The notes under the pieces are model-generated. The model was not told where the DNA came from and made no database searches. It worked only from the letters and a program-made list of their open reading frames with translations. Of a DNA stretch of 64,000 nt, positions 45,484 through 54,759 are shown piece after piece. The first letter of the stretch is position 1. Every line of letters starts with the position of its first letter. A program made the position numbers and the translations under genes. This stretch comes from Oerskovia enterophila (GTDB lineage Bacteria > Actinomycetota > Actinomycetes > Actinomycetales > Cellulomonadaceae), in the NCBI RefSeq assembly GCF_001692445.1, contig NZ_MAQA01000012.1:1-64000 (forward strand), given 5' to 3'.

Positions 45484-45494
45484 TGATGGGATCA
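45484..45494. promoter_or_regulatory. candidate GntR/FadR-type operator
   Basis: TGAT-GGG-ATCA, a short perfect palindrome between the divergent MFS and GntR genes, like the compact sites FadR-group regulators bind. Very short, so the call is tentative. Confidence 0.4.
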
Positions 45495-45498
45495 TGGG

Positions 45499-46185
45499 AT
45501 GAATTCTGGTGAGTCTGACACACGGCGGCCCGTGCGTCGAGCAGGCCTGATCGACCAGGCCGTCGAGCGCTTCCGCGACGAGGTGGTCTCCGGCCGCTGG
45601 CCGGTCGGCGAGCGGATCCCGACCGAAGCCGATCTGGTGTCGGAGTTCGGGGTCGGGCGGAACACGGTCCGCGAGGCGATCCAGTCGCTGGTGCACGGAG
45701 GACTGCTGCGCCGTGAGCAGGGCCGGGGCACCTTCGTCATCTCCAGCTCCGAGCTGACGGGCACGCTCGAACGCCAGCTCGCCGGGGGATCCCGTCGTCA
45801 CTACCTGGAGCTGCGCCGTGCCCTGGACAGCACCGCGGCCTCGCTCGCCGCATCGAGTCGCTCGGAGGCCGACGTCGAGCTGCTGCGCGAGCTGCGCGAC
45901 CGACGGGAAGAGGTCTGGTCGGCCGGTGATCGCGACCTTCGAGCCGGCGCTGACCTCGCCCTGCACCGCGCGATCGTGGCAGCGACGCACAACCCGCTCT
46001 ACCTGCAGCTCTACTCCAGCATGCTCGACGTCTTCGCGGTCCACATGCGCGACGAGGAGCGCGAGGGCGACGACGAGGAGGCGGCCCACCGCCACCACCA
46101 CGAGCTGGTCGAGGCGATCGCCGACGGTGACCCCGACCGTGCGGCGGCGATGGTCGCCGCCATCTTCGGGCCGTTCATGCGCTGA
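45499..46185 (+). CDS. FadR-subfamily GntR transcriptional regulator
   Basis: A 228-residue GntR regulator. The winged helix reads LIDQAVERFRDEVVSGRWPVGERIPTEADLVSEFGVGRNTVREAIQSLVHGGLLRREQGRGTFV, followed by an all-helical FCD domain (residues 95-228) in which ADLALHRAI, SMLDVF and HHHELVEAIADGD carry the metal-binding acidic residue and histidines. It probably controls the divergent MFS transporter gene in response to a small carboxylate or related ligand. The ATG at 45499 is used; a GTG at 45532 is an alternative. Confidence 0.93.
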   Translation: MNSGESDTRRPVRRAGLIDQAVERFRDEVVSGRWPVGERIPTEADLVSEFGVGRNTVREAIQSLVHGGLLRREQGRGTFVISSSELTGTLERQLAGGSRRHYLELRRALDSTAASLAASSRSEADVELLRELRDRREEVWSAGDRDLRAGADLALHRAIVAATHNPLYLQLYSSMLDVFAVHMRDEEREGDDEEAAHRHHHELVEAIADGDPDRAAAMVAAIFGPFMR

Positions 46186-46204
46186 ACCGCGACGCCGGCT
46201 CCTG

Positions 46205-46933
46205 CTAGACGTTCACGTCGACGAGCGACCCGATCCCGTACGTCACGGCCATGGCGATCGCCCCGCCGAGGACCGTGCGGATCGTCGCGCGCCGGGTCGG
46301 GGACCGTCCCAGCCTCGCGCTGCCCCAGCCCGTGAGGACCAGCGCCAGGACGACCGCGACGAACGTCACGGGGATCCGGGCCGCGGTGGGGGCCAGGAGG
46401 ATGGCGGCCAGGGGGAGCAGCCCGCCCACGGTGAACGAGACGATCGAGGCGAGCGCGGCCTCCCAGGGGGACGTGAGGTCGTCGGGGTCGATGTTGAGCT
46501 CGGCGTCCGCGTGAGCCGCGAGGGGGTCGTGAGCCGTGAGCTGGACGGCGACCTCGTGCGCGAGCTCGGGCGTCAGTCCTTTGGCCCGGTAGATCCCGGC
46601 GAGCTCCGCGAGCTCCTCGTCGGGCATGGTCGCGAGCTCCTGGCGCTCCTTGGCGAGCATGGCCTCCTCGGTGTCGCGCTGCGTGCTCACCGAGACGTAC
46701 TCGCCCGCGGCCATCGACAGGGCTCCGGCGAGCAGGGCCGCGGCGCCCGCGGTCGCGATGACGGGGATCGACGTGCTGGTGGCGGCGACGCCCACGACCA
46801 CGCCCGCGGTCGACACGATCCCGTCGTTCGCGCCGAGCACCCCGGCCCGCAGGCGATTGAGCCGTGCGCCCGTGCCCTCGCTCCGGTGCTGCTCTCCCTC
46901 GTGCGGTGTCGTCTCCTGGTCCCGTGCGCTCAT
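46205..46933 (-). CDS. VIT1/CCC1 family transporter
   Basis: A 242-residue membrane protein of the VIT1/CCC1 (vacuolar Fe/Mn transporter-like) family. Features: GVLGANDGIVSTAGVVVGVA, SMAAGEYVSVSTQRDTEEAMLAKERQEL (metal-binding helix region), then three C-terminal hydrophobic helices, five in all. It may move iron or manganese out of the cytoplasm. The start ATG (46933) follows a basic/acidic N-terminus; upstream sequence is not protein-like. It is convergent with the GntR gene and 220 bp from the divergent nitroreductase. Confidence 0.88.
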   Translation of the reverse strand: MSARDQETTPHEGEQHRSEGTGARLNRLRAGVLGANDGIVSTAGVVVGVAATSTSIPVIATAGAAALLAGALSMAAGEYVSVSTQRDTEEAMLAKERQELATMPDEELAELAGIYRAKGLTPELAHEVAVQLTAHDPLAAHADAELNIDPDDLTSPWEAALASIVSFTVGGLLPLAAILLAPTAARIPVTFVAVVLALVLTGWGSARLGRSPTRRATIRTVLGGAIAMAVTYGIGSLVDVNV

Positions 46934-47040
46934 GAGGCCACGGTAGAGCGGGGGAGCGAGCCTGTCGTGGCGGGCCGCGACGTGCTCGCGTCCGTCTCGC
47001 GTCCCGGGCGGCCGGGCGTGTGACCTGCACCTCAGGCCTG

Positions 47041-47057
47041 CGAGGACCTTCGTCCCT
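47041..47057. promoter_or_regulatory. possible DosR-like box
   Basis: Read on the minus strand the sequence is AGGGACGAAGGTCCTCG, resembling the hypoxia-response DosR box GGGACNNNNGNCC. It lies about 95 bp before the Acg-type nitroreductase start and about 110 bp before the VIT gene. Weak by itself. Confidence 0.3.
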
Positions 47058-47152
47058 GGCCGATCGGTGCTCGTCCTGAGAGGCTCGAGGTGGCAGAGGT
47101 GACCGCCGGCAGGGGATGCGTCAGGGGCGCATCGGAAGCAGGGAGAACGCAC

Positions 47153-48103
47153 ATGAGCATCGACGACCCCCGAATCGAACGGATCCTCGCGGCCGCGTCC
47201 CGTGCCCCGAGCGTGCACAACACCCAGCCGTGGTCCGTCCACGTGCACGGCACGACGCTCGACGTGCGCGCCGACGACTCGCGCCGACTGACGCACGCCG
47301 ACCCTGCGGGCCGCGAGATGCTCATCAGCTGCGGAGCGTTCCTCGCGAACCTGCGCGTCGCGGCACGCCGCGAGTCCTTCCGTCCGGTGCTGACGCTGCT
47401 GCCCGACGACGCCGACCCCGCCCTGGTCGCCCGCGTCGACCTGGTCCCGGGTGTCCTGCCCGACGCCGACGAGCTGGACCTCGCGGTCGCGATCGAGCGC
47501 CGCGCGACGTCCCGTGTGCCGTTCGAGGACCAGCCGCTCGACGCCGACGTGGTCGACGACCTCGACAAGGCTGCGACGTCCGAGGGGGCGCGGTTCGTGA
47601 CGCTCGCCCCCCAGGCCCCCGAGCGGACGGTCCTGCTGGACCTCGTGCGCGAGGCCGAGGAGGCCGCCGGCAAGGATCACACGGGCCGGGTCGAGCAGGC
47701 GCGCTGGGTCACGAGCGACCCCGACCGGCCCGACGGGATCCCGGTCGCGGCGCTCGGTCCCGCGAGCGACGACGCGCTGGCCCCCGTGCGGCACTTCGGC
47801 GGCGACTCCACGAGCGACCGGGCCGCGTTCGAGCACCGTTCGACGCTCGCGGTCCTCACGACCCCGGGCGACTCCGTGCGCGACTGGCTCGTTGCCGGCC
47901 AGGCGCTCGAGCGTGTCCTGCTGACCGCGACGACCTACTTCGTGCACGCCTCGTTCGCGACGACCGTCCTCGAGAACCCGACCACGCGGGCCGCGCTCGC
48001 AGCGGCGCTCGACGCCGGGGCGCCGCAGATGGTGCTGCGACTGGGGTACAGCGCGACGTCTCCGCGGACGCCCCGCCGCCCGGCCGACGACGTGCTCCGG
48101 TAG
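47153..48103 (+). CDS. Acg-family nitroreductase-like flavoprotein
   Basis: A 316-residue two-domain nitroreductase-fold protein like mycobacterial Acg, a DosR-regulon protein thought to bind FMN without obvious nitroreductase activity. Features: ILAAASRAPSVHNTQPW at the N-terminus, DSRRLTHADPAGREMLISCGAFLANLRVAAR, ERRATSRVPFEDQP and RLGYSATSPRTPRRPADDVL at the end. GGGAGAACGCAC precedes the ATG at 47153. A possible DosR-like box lies upstream. It is a single gene, divergent from the VIT gene and convergent with the helicase gene. Confidence 0.87.
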   Translation: MSIDDPRIERILAAASRAPSVHNTQPWSVHVHGTTLDVRADDSRRLTHADPAGREMLISCGAFLANLRVAARRESFRPVLTLLPDDADPALVARVDLVPGVLPDADELDLAVAIERRATSRVPFEDQPLDADVVDDLDKAATSEGARFVTLAPQAPERTVLLDLVREAEEAAGKDHTGRVEQARWVTSDPDRPDGIPVAALGPASDDALAPVRHFGGDSTSDRAAFEHRSTLAVLTTPGDSVRDWLVAGQALERVLLTATTYFVHASFATTVLENPTTRAALAAALDAGAPQMVLRLGYSATSPRTPRRPADDVLR

Positions 48104-48109
48104 GTCGCG

Positions 48110-50782
48110 TCAGATCGTCCCGACCGCCACGACGCTCAGCACCACGGCGCCGGCCTCGTCGCTCGCCGCGAGGTCGACGACGGCGCTGATCGCCCAGTCG
48201 TGGTCGCCCGCCGGGTCGTCGAGCACCTGGCGGACGAACCACGTGCCGGGCTCGACGCGCTCGCCGTCGGGCCGCACGCCGTTCTCGACGATCTGCACGA
48301 GGGCCGACGACCGTGCTGCGGCGTCCACGCCGATCGCGTCGTTGCCGTGCAGGTCGAACATCGGGTCGAGGGCGTCGGCCCACGCGTCGCCGTCCCAACC
48401 GCTCGCCTTGTCGAGGGCCTCGAGCGCGTCGTAGCTCTCTCGCGCCGCGAGCTCGACCCGGCGGAACAGGGCGTTGCGGACCAGGACGCGGAACGAGCGA
48501 GGGTTGCCCGTGACGGGACGGGCCGGGGCCTCGGCGCCCGTGCCGGACAGCGGGCCGTCGCCGAGGTGGGGGTCGACGTCGTCGCCTGCGCTCACGTCAG
48601 GGTTGGCCAGGCGCTCCCACTCGTCGAGCAGCGACGAGTCGGTGCCTCGCACCAGCTCGCCCAGCCACTCGGTGATGTCCTGGACCTCCTCGGTGCGGTG
48701 CTCCTCGGAGACCGTCTGGCGCATCGACCGGTACGCGTCGGCGAGGTAGCGCAGCACGACCCCCTCGGTGCGGTCCAGGCCGTACACGGACACGAACTCT
48801 CCGAAGGTCATGGCCCGCTCGACCATGTCGCGCACGACCGACTTGGGTGAGAGCTCGGCGTCGGAGACCCACGGGTTCGAGTGCTTGTACGTGACGAACG
48901 CAGGCTCGAGCAGGTCCGCGAGGGGCTTGGGCCACGTGATGGTCTCGAGCAGCGCCATGCGCTCCTCGTACTCGTACCCCTCGGCCTTCATGGCCGCGAC
49001 GGCCTCGCCGCGGGCGCGGTGCTGCTGCGCGACGAGCACCTGGCGCGGGTCGGACAGCGTGGCCTCCAGGACCGAGACGACGTCGAGCGCGTGCGTGGGG
49101 GACTCGACGTCGAGCAGGTCGAGCGCCGCGAGCGCGAAGGGCGACAACGGCTGGTTGAGCGCGAACTCGCGCGGCAGGTCGACCGTGAGGCGCACCGTGG
49201 GGCGCTGCCCGCTCGGGTAGGTCGGGTCCGGCACGCGGACGCGCTCGACGATGCCCGCGACGCGCAGCGAACGGTAGATGCGGAACACCTGGCGCACGTG
49301 GCGCTCGCGCTGGGCCTCGGTGTCGTGGTTGGCCGTGAGCAGGTGCTTCATGGCCTGCACCGGATCGACCCCCTTGTCCCCCCGCGCGAGCACGTTGAGC
49401 ACCATGGCGTGGTTGACCGTGAAGTGGCTGGTCAGGGCCTCGGGGTCGGCGTCGCGCAGGCGCTCGAACGTCGCGTCGGTCCAGTTGACCGCTCCCGCCG
49501 GCGCCTTCTTGCGCACGATCTTCTTGAGCTTCTTGGGGTCGTCCCCGGCCTTGGCGAGCAGCTTGCGGTTCTCGATCACGTGCTCGGGGGCCATGACGAG
49601 GACCTCGCCGAGCGTGTCGTAGCCCGCCCGGCCCGCGCGGCCCGCGATCTGGTGGAACTCGCGCGCCGTGAGGTGGCGCATGCGCTCGCCGTCGAACTTC
49701 ACGAGGCTCGTCATGAGGACCGTGCGGATGGGGACGTTGATGCCGACGCCCAGGGTGTCGGTGCCGCACACGACCTTGAGCAGCCCGGCCTGGGTCAGGC
49801 GCTCGACCACGCGACGGTACTTGGGCAGCATGCCCGCGTGGTGCACGCCCACGCCGTGGCGCAGGAACTTGCTGAGCGTCTTGCCGAACCCCGAGGTGAA
49901 GCGGAAGTCGCCCAGCTCGGCCGCGATCGCGTCCTTCTCGGAGCGGCTCGCGACGTTGATGCTCAGCAGGGCCTGGGCGCGGTCGACCGCGTCCTTCTGG
50001 GTGAAGTGCACGACGTAGACCGGCGCGCGGTGCGTCGTGACGAGCTCTTCGAGGACCTCGTTGAGCGGCTCGACGACGTAGCTGAACGTCAGCGGCACGG
50101 GACGCTCGGCGCTCGTGACCTCGGCGACGGGGCGTCCCGTGCGGGTCTCGAGGTCCTCGGTGAACGTCGAGGTGTCGCCCAGGGTCGCGGACATGAGGAC
50201 GAACTGCGCCTGGGGCAGCTCGAGGAGGGGGACCTGCCAGGCCCAGCCGCGCTGGGGGTCCGCGTAGTAGTGGAACTCGTCCATGACGACCTGCGCGACG
50301 TCCGCGTCGGCGCCGTCGCGCAGCGCGATGTTCGCGAGGATCTCCGCGGTGCAGCAGATGATCGGCGCGGTCGGGTTGACCGACGAGTCGCCCGTCATCA
50401 TGCCGACGTTCGCGGAGCCGAACACCGCGACGAGCGCGAAGAACTTCTCGCTCACGAGCGCCTTGAGCGGAGCCGTGTAGTAGCTGCGGCCGGGGACTCC
50501 CGCGCGGTGCGCGGCGAGGGCCGCGTAGTGCGCGCCGACCGCGACGAGCGACTTCCCCGAGCCCGTGGGCGTGGCCAGGATGACGTGCGCGCCCGAGAAG
50601 ACCTCGATGACGGCCTCGTCCTGGTGGGCGTAGAGGTCGATCCCCGTCTCGGTGGCCCACTCGGTGAACCCTTCGTAGAGGGCGTCAGGGTCCGGGGTGC
50701 CCGAGCCGTCCGGTGCCGGCAGGTGACGAACCAGGCCGGGCTCGGGACGGGTGGTGGGGGTCGTGGTGCTCATCGTGGCCAT
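48110..50782 (-). CDS. DEAD/DEAH-box helicase with DUF3516 C-terminus
   Basis: An 890-residue superfamily 2 helicase typical of actinobacteria. Motif I is ATPTGSGKS, motif II DEFHYY, motif III SATLGD, and the late motif region HHAGMLPKYRRVVERLTQAGLLKVVCGTDTLGVGINVPIRTVLM ... HQIAGRAGRAGYDTLG matches Ski2-like RNA helicases. The C-terminal 350 residues form the DUF3516 region. It may act in RNA processing or decay, but substrates are unknown. I chose the ATG at 50782 (MATMSTTT); an ATG 9 bases later is equivalent. Neither has a strong ribosome site. Confidence 0.93.
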   Translation of the reverse strand: MATMSTTTPTTRPEPGLVRHLPAPDGSGTPDPDALYEGFTEWATETGIDLYAHQDEAVIEVFSGAHVILATPTGSGKSLVAVGAHYAALAAHRAGVPGRSYYTAPLKALVSEKFFALVAVFGSANVGMMTGDSSVNPTAPIICCTAEILANIALRDGADADVAQVVMDEFHYYADPQRGWAWQVPLLELPQAQFVLMSATLGDTSTFTEDLETRTGRPVAEVTSAERPVPLTFSYVVEPLNEVLEELVTTHRAPVYVVHFTQKDAVDRAQALLSINVASRSEKDAIAAELGDFRFTSGFGKTLSKFLRHGVGVHHAGMLPKYRRVVERLTQAGLLKVVCGTDTLGVGINVPIRTVLMTSLVKFDGERMRHLTAREFHQIAGRAGRAGYDTLGEVLVMAPEHVIENRKLLAKAGDDPKKLKKIVRKKAPAGAVNWTDATFERLRDADPEALTSHFTVNHAMVLNVLARGDKGVDPVQAMKHLLTANHDTEAQRERHVRQVFRIYRSLRVAGIVERVRVPDPTYPSGQRPTVRLTVDLPREFALNQPLSPFALAALDLLDVESPTHALDVVSVLEATLSDPRQVLVAQQHRARGEAVAAMKAEGYEYEERMALLETITWPKPLADLLEPAFVTYKHSNPWVSDAELSPKSVVRDMVERAMTFGEFVSVYGLDRTEGVVLRYLADAYRSMRQTVSEEHRTEEVQDITEWLGELVRGTDSSLLDEWERLANPDVSAGDDVDPHLGDGPLSGTGAEAPARPVTGNPRSFRVLVRNALFRRVELAARESYDALEALDKASGWDGDAWADALDPMFDLHGNDAIGVDAAARSSALVQIVENGVRPDGERVEPGTWFVRQVLDDPAGDHDWAISAVVDLAASDEAGAVVLSVVAVGTI

Positions 50783-50991
50783 TGTCGCAGAGCGGGCGCC
50801 GGGCGGTGGGCCGCGCTGCCCCTGCCCGCGGGCGCCGTCCTCGGTGCGTCGCAGGGCTGTCGTCCGACCTGGCGGCAACCTTATGGCTCCTGTGGACAGC
50901 GCTGTCATGCCATGCAAAGGTGCAGAACGCCCAGCACTGACGCTGGGTACACCGAGCAGCCCACGCCGTGGTGGGCAGGAGGGCGAGCCGT

Positions 50992-53900
50992 ATGACTCCT
51001 CGTCAGCACGCGACAACTCGTTCGAAGCAGCACCGTCGGAGCCCGATCCCGTCGACCGCCCTGGCGCTCGCGCTCCTCGTGGGGGCCGCGCCCGCAGCGA
51101 CCGCGCTCCCGGCCGCGGGCGCGGCGCCGGCCGCCGCCCCGACGGCGGTCCAGGCCGAGGTCGGCCCCGTGGACCAACCCCTCGTCTCCTACGTCAACCC
51201 GTTCATCGGGACCAAGGACGACGGGAACACCTACCCCGGGGCGAGCGTCCCGTTCGGCATGGTGCAGTTCTCGCCCGACAACGGCCACAACGTCGGGTAC
51301 GACTACGGGCGCGACCGCATCCGAGGCTTCTCGCTCGTGCACCTCTCGGGGGTCGGGTGCGGGCTGGGCGGGACGCTTCCGGTCCTGCCCACGACGGGCG
51401 ACGTCACCTCGACCGACTACGGGCAGTACGCCCTGAAGTACTCGCACGACGACGAGGAGGCCTCGCCCGGGTACTACCGCGTAGGGCTCCAGGCGTCGGC
51501 GGGCACGATCGACGCCGAGCTCACGGCCGGAGAGCACACCGCGGTCCAGCGCTACACGTTCCCGTCGACCGACAAGGCGAACGTGCTGATCAACACCGGG
51601 CAGGCCCTCAACCGGGTCACCGGGTCGACCGTGACCGTGATCGACGACCGCACGGTCGAGACGACCATCACCCAGCGCGGCTTCTGCCAGGACACGCAGC
51701 CCTTCACGATCCACACGCGCACGACCTTCGACCGCCCCTTCACGACCTACGGCACCTGGCAGGGCGGCGCCGTCACGGCGGGCGCGGCGACCGCCACGGG
51801 CGACGGCCGCGTGGGCGCCTACCTCCGGTTCGACACCACGGGCGGCGACCTCGACGTCGAGGCGACCACCTCGATGAGCTACGTCGACGCGGCCGGGGCG
51901 GCCGCGAACCTCGACGCCGAGGCGGGCACGTTCGACGAGGCTCGCACCGCCGCGACCGCGGCATGGGAGGAGCGGCTCGGGTCGGTCGCCGTCCAGCGCG
52001 GCACCGAGGACGACCTGCGCACGTTCTACTCCTCGCTGTACCGGAGCTTCCTGGCCCCCAACACGGGCACCGACGTCGACGGGCGCTACCGCGGCTGGGA
52101 CCAGGAGGTCCACGTCGCCGAGGACTTCACGTACTACCAGAACTTCTCGCTGTGGGACACGTACCGCACGCAGCAGCAGCTGCTCGCGCTGCTCGCCCCG
52201 CAGGAGTCGCAGGACATGGCGCTGTCCGTTGTCCGCGCCGCGGAGCAGGGCGGCTGGCTGCCGCGCTGGGGGTACGGCACGGTCGAGACCAACATCATGA
52301 CGGGCGACCCGGCCACGCCCTTCCTCGTGAGCGCATGGAGCCAGGGGCTGCTCGCGGGGCACGAGGAGGAGGCCTACGCGGTCCTCCAGCAGAGCGCCGA
52401 CAACATGGCCCCCGCAGACTCCCCGTTCAACGGGCGCGCGGGCAACGACACGTACCTGGCGAGCGGGTTCGTCCCGCACGAGCCGGGACGTTCGGGCAAG
52501 CCCGGTGACTACGACCTGCAGCACGGCGGTTCGGCCACGCTCGAGTACGCGCTCTCGGACGCGATGCTCGCGACCATGGCACGGGGCCTCGGCCATGACG
52601 AGGACGCCGACCGCTACGCCGCGCGGGGCCAGAACTACCGTTCGGTGTTCGACCCGCGCACCGGGGCCTTCCGCGCCCGCAACGCCGACGGCCTGTTCGT
52701 GGGCGACCCGGACCCGGCCAAGAGCGACGGGTTCCACGAGGGCACTGCCGTCCAGTACCAGTGGCTCGTCCAGCAGGACGTCCCGGGCCTCCTCGACCTG
52801 ATCGGCGGCACGGACGCCGCCAACGAGGCGCTCGACTCGTTCTTCGCCTACGACCAGCTGCTCGTGGACCCCGAGAAGACGGCCCGCGAGGTGTGGGTCA
52901 ACGGCACCTATTCCTACTACGACCAGGACACCTACAACCCCAACAACGAGCCCAACCTCCACGCGCCGTACGTGTACCTGTGGACCGGGCAGCCGTGGAA
53001 GACCAACGACGTGGTCCGCGCGGCCCTGACCCTCTTCACCGACGGCCCCGACGGCGTCACGGGCAACGACGACCTGGGCACCATGTCCGCGTGGCACGTC
53101 CTGTCGGGGCTCGGGATCTACCCGATCGTGCCCGGCACGGACACGTGGGGCCTCTCGACGCCCCTGTTCGACGACGTCCGGATCGACCTCGACGAGTCGT
53201 TCTACCCTCGTAGCGAGCTGCACATCACCGCCCCGGGGACGTCGACCGAGAACCGCTACACGGCCTCGGTCACCGCAGGGGCCACCGCGGTGGACCGCGC
53301 CTACCTCACGGGCCCGGAGCTGACCGCGGCGGGCACCCTGTCGTTCGCCACGAGCGCCGAGCACACCGCGTGGGCCACGGGGCCCGACGCCGCGCCGGGC
53401 GCGGTCGACCGGGTCGACGCCGAGGTCAGCCGCCTGTTCGCGGGCCTCTCGACCGCGCACCCGGTCATCCGGCCGGGCGCAACGGTCGACCTGGTGGCGA
53501 GCGTCGTCGCGCAGGGCCCGGGTACCGTCTCGGGCGAGATCCAGGTGACCGGGAGCGACGCCGTCCAGGTCCAGGACGGCTCGGGCCCGTGGTCGGTCGT
53601 CTCGGACGGCCTGCCTGCCACGAGCGAGATCCCGCTGAGGCTCTCGGCCGCGCCGGGCGTCGCGCCCGGCGCGTACCCCGTCACGGTCGTCGTGACGGAC
53701 GCCGCGGGGCACGAGGTCTCCCGCGAGGTGACCGTCGTCGTCGCGCAGGAGTCGTGGCTGCGCAGCAGCTTCGACAACGCCGGGATCGGCGACGCCGGTG
53801 CGGCCAACGCGAACTTCGACGGGCAGGGGGCCTACCTGCTGCGCGACCTGCTCGCCGAGCAGGGCGCGGTCCAGGGCGTGCCGGGACTCGTCCCGGGCAC

Positions 53901-54597
53901 GCAGCTGGGCTACGTGCTCGCGGCCGAGGAGCCGGGTGCGCCCGACAACGTCCGCGCGAACGGTCAGGTGCTCGACGTCCGCGCGAGCATCGGCACGGCA
54001 CGCCAGGTCTCGCTCGTCGGCTCGAGCAACAACGGCACGCACGGGGGCGACCTGGTCCTGGGCTTCACGGACGGCACGAGCCAGACGTCGCGCGTCGAGC
54101 TGAGCGACTGGTGCACGGGGTCGCCCGTGGCCGGCAACATCCTCGTCGCCAAGGCGGGGGCACGAGGCAGTGGCACGGGGACGCAGCGCATCGGCTGCGG
54201 CCTGTACGCCACGGCTCCGGTCGCCGTCCCCGAGGGCAAGGCCCTCGCGACGATCACCCTGCCGCGCGCGACCAACATGCACGTGTTCGCGGTGGCGAGC
54301 GATGCGGTGGTGGCTCCGGTGTTCGACGTGGTGGTCTCGGCCAGGGCCCAGTGCGTGGCGGGGCGTGTGGTGCTCTCGGTGCGTGCGGTGAGCGCGGAGG
54401 ACCTGCCGGTGGACGTCAAGGTGTCCTCGGTGTTCGGGTCCAGGTCGTTCGTGGGGCTGGCGCCGGGCAAGAGTGCGTCGGCGTCGTTCGCGACGCGTTC
54501 GGGTGCGGTCGAGGCCGGCCAGGTCACGGTCGTGGTCTCCCAGGACGGGCGGTCGCAGGATGTCGTGGTGTCCTACGACGCCACCACCTGCGACTGA
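50992..54597 (+). CDS. GH92 family alpha-mannosidase, secreted (copy 1)
   Basis: A 1201-residue secreted enzyme of glycoside hydrolase family 92, exo-alpha-mannosidases that need Ca2+. A basic N-terminus, hydrophobic core (STALALALLVGAAP) and Ala-rich cleavage zone form a signal peptide. The GH92 body covers about residues 60-800 with YVNPFIGTKDDGNTYPGASVPFGMVQFSPD, GGWLPRW, NPNNEPNLHAPYVYLW and the catalytic-region motif GNDDLGTMSAWHVLSGLGIYP. Additional beta-rich domains follow. Residues about 1097-1201 are a module nearly identical to that of the next gene, with Cys at CVAG and TTCD. GGAGGG lies 9 bases before the ATG. It begins a two-gene secreted block. Confidence 0.93.
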   Translation: MTPRQHATTRSKQHRRSPIPSTALALALLVGAAPAATALPAAGAAPAAAPTAVQAEVGPVDQPLVSYVNPFIGTKDDGNTYPGASVPFGMVQFSPDNGHNVGYDYGRDRIRGFSLVHLSGVGCGLGGTLPVLPTTGDVTSTDYGQYALKYSHDDEEASPGYYRVGLQASAGTIDAELTAGEHTAVQRYTFPSTDKANVLINTGQALNRVTGSTVTVIDDRTVETTITQRGFCQDTQPFTIHTRTTFDRPFTTYGTWQGGAVTAGAATATGDGRVGAYLRFDTTGGDLDVEATTSMSYVDAAGAAANLDAEAGTFDEARTAATAAWEERLGSVAVQRGTEDDLRTFYSSLYRSFLAPNTGTDVDGRYRGWDQEVHVAEDFTYYQNFSLWDTYRTQQQLLALLAPQESQDMALSVVRAAEQGGWLPRWGYGTVETNIMTGDPATPFLVSAWSQGLLAGHEEEAYAVLQQSADNMAPADSPFNGRAGNDTYLASGFVPHEPGRSGKPGDYDLQHGGSATLEYALSDAMLATMARGLGHDEDADRYAARGQNYRSVFDPRTGAFRARNADGLFVGDPDPAKSDGFHEGTAVQYQWLVQQDVPGLLDLIGGTDAANEALDSFFAYDQLLVDPEKTAREVWVNGTYSYYDQDTYNPNNEPNLHAPYVYLWTGQPWKTNDVVRAALTLFTDGPDGVTGNDDLGTMSAWHVLSGLGIYPIVPGTDTWGLSTPLFDDVRIDLDESFYPRSELHITAPGTSTENRYTASVTAGATAVDRAYLTGPELTAAGTLSFATSAEHTAWATGPDAAPGAVDRVDAEVSRLFAGLSTAHPVIRPGATVDLVASVVAQGPGTVSGEIQVTGSDAVQVQDGSGPWSVVSDGLPATSEIPLRLSAAPGVAPGAYPVTVVVTDAAGHEVSREVTVVVAQESWLRSSFDNAGIGDAGAANANFDGQGAYLLRDLLAEQGAVQGVPGLVPGTQLGYVLAAEEPGAPDNVRANGQVLDVRASIGTARQVSLVGSSNNGTHGGDLVLGFTDGTSQTSRVELSDWCTGSPVAGNILVAKAGARGSGTGTQRIGCGLYATAPVAVPEGKALATITLPRATNMHVFAVASDAVVAPVFDVVVSARAQCVAGRVVLSVRAVSAEDLPVDVKVSSVFGSRSFVGLAPGKSASASFATRSGAVEAGQVTVVVSQDGRSQDVVVSYDATTCD
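54279..54597 (+). repeat. C-terminal module of GH92 copy 1 (also at 57926-58248)
   Basis: About 315 bp are nearly identical between the two GH92 genes, with roughly a dozen differences including a 3-base indel, ending with the same stop and following CCAC. It encodes an Ig-like beta module with two cysteines. It uses GTG and GAT far more than the rest of the genes, which prefer GTC and GAC. Confidence 0.85.
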
Positions 54598-54759
54598 CCC
54601 ACCATGGGCCCGCCCGGGGAGAGGGAACCCCGGTCGGGCCCGTCGGCGCGCCCCGCCCGACGCGCAGGACACGGGCGGGCGCGCCTCGGTCCGCCGGTGC
54701 GGCCGGCGTACCGCAGCAGCACGTCACGAGGTCAGGGACGACCAACGAGGGAGCAGAGC

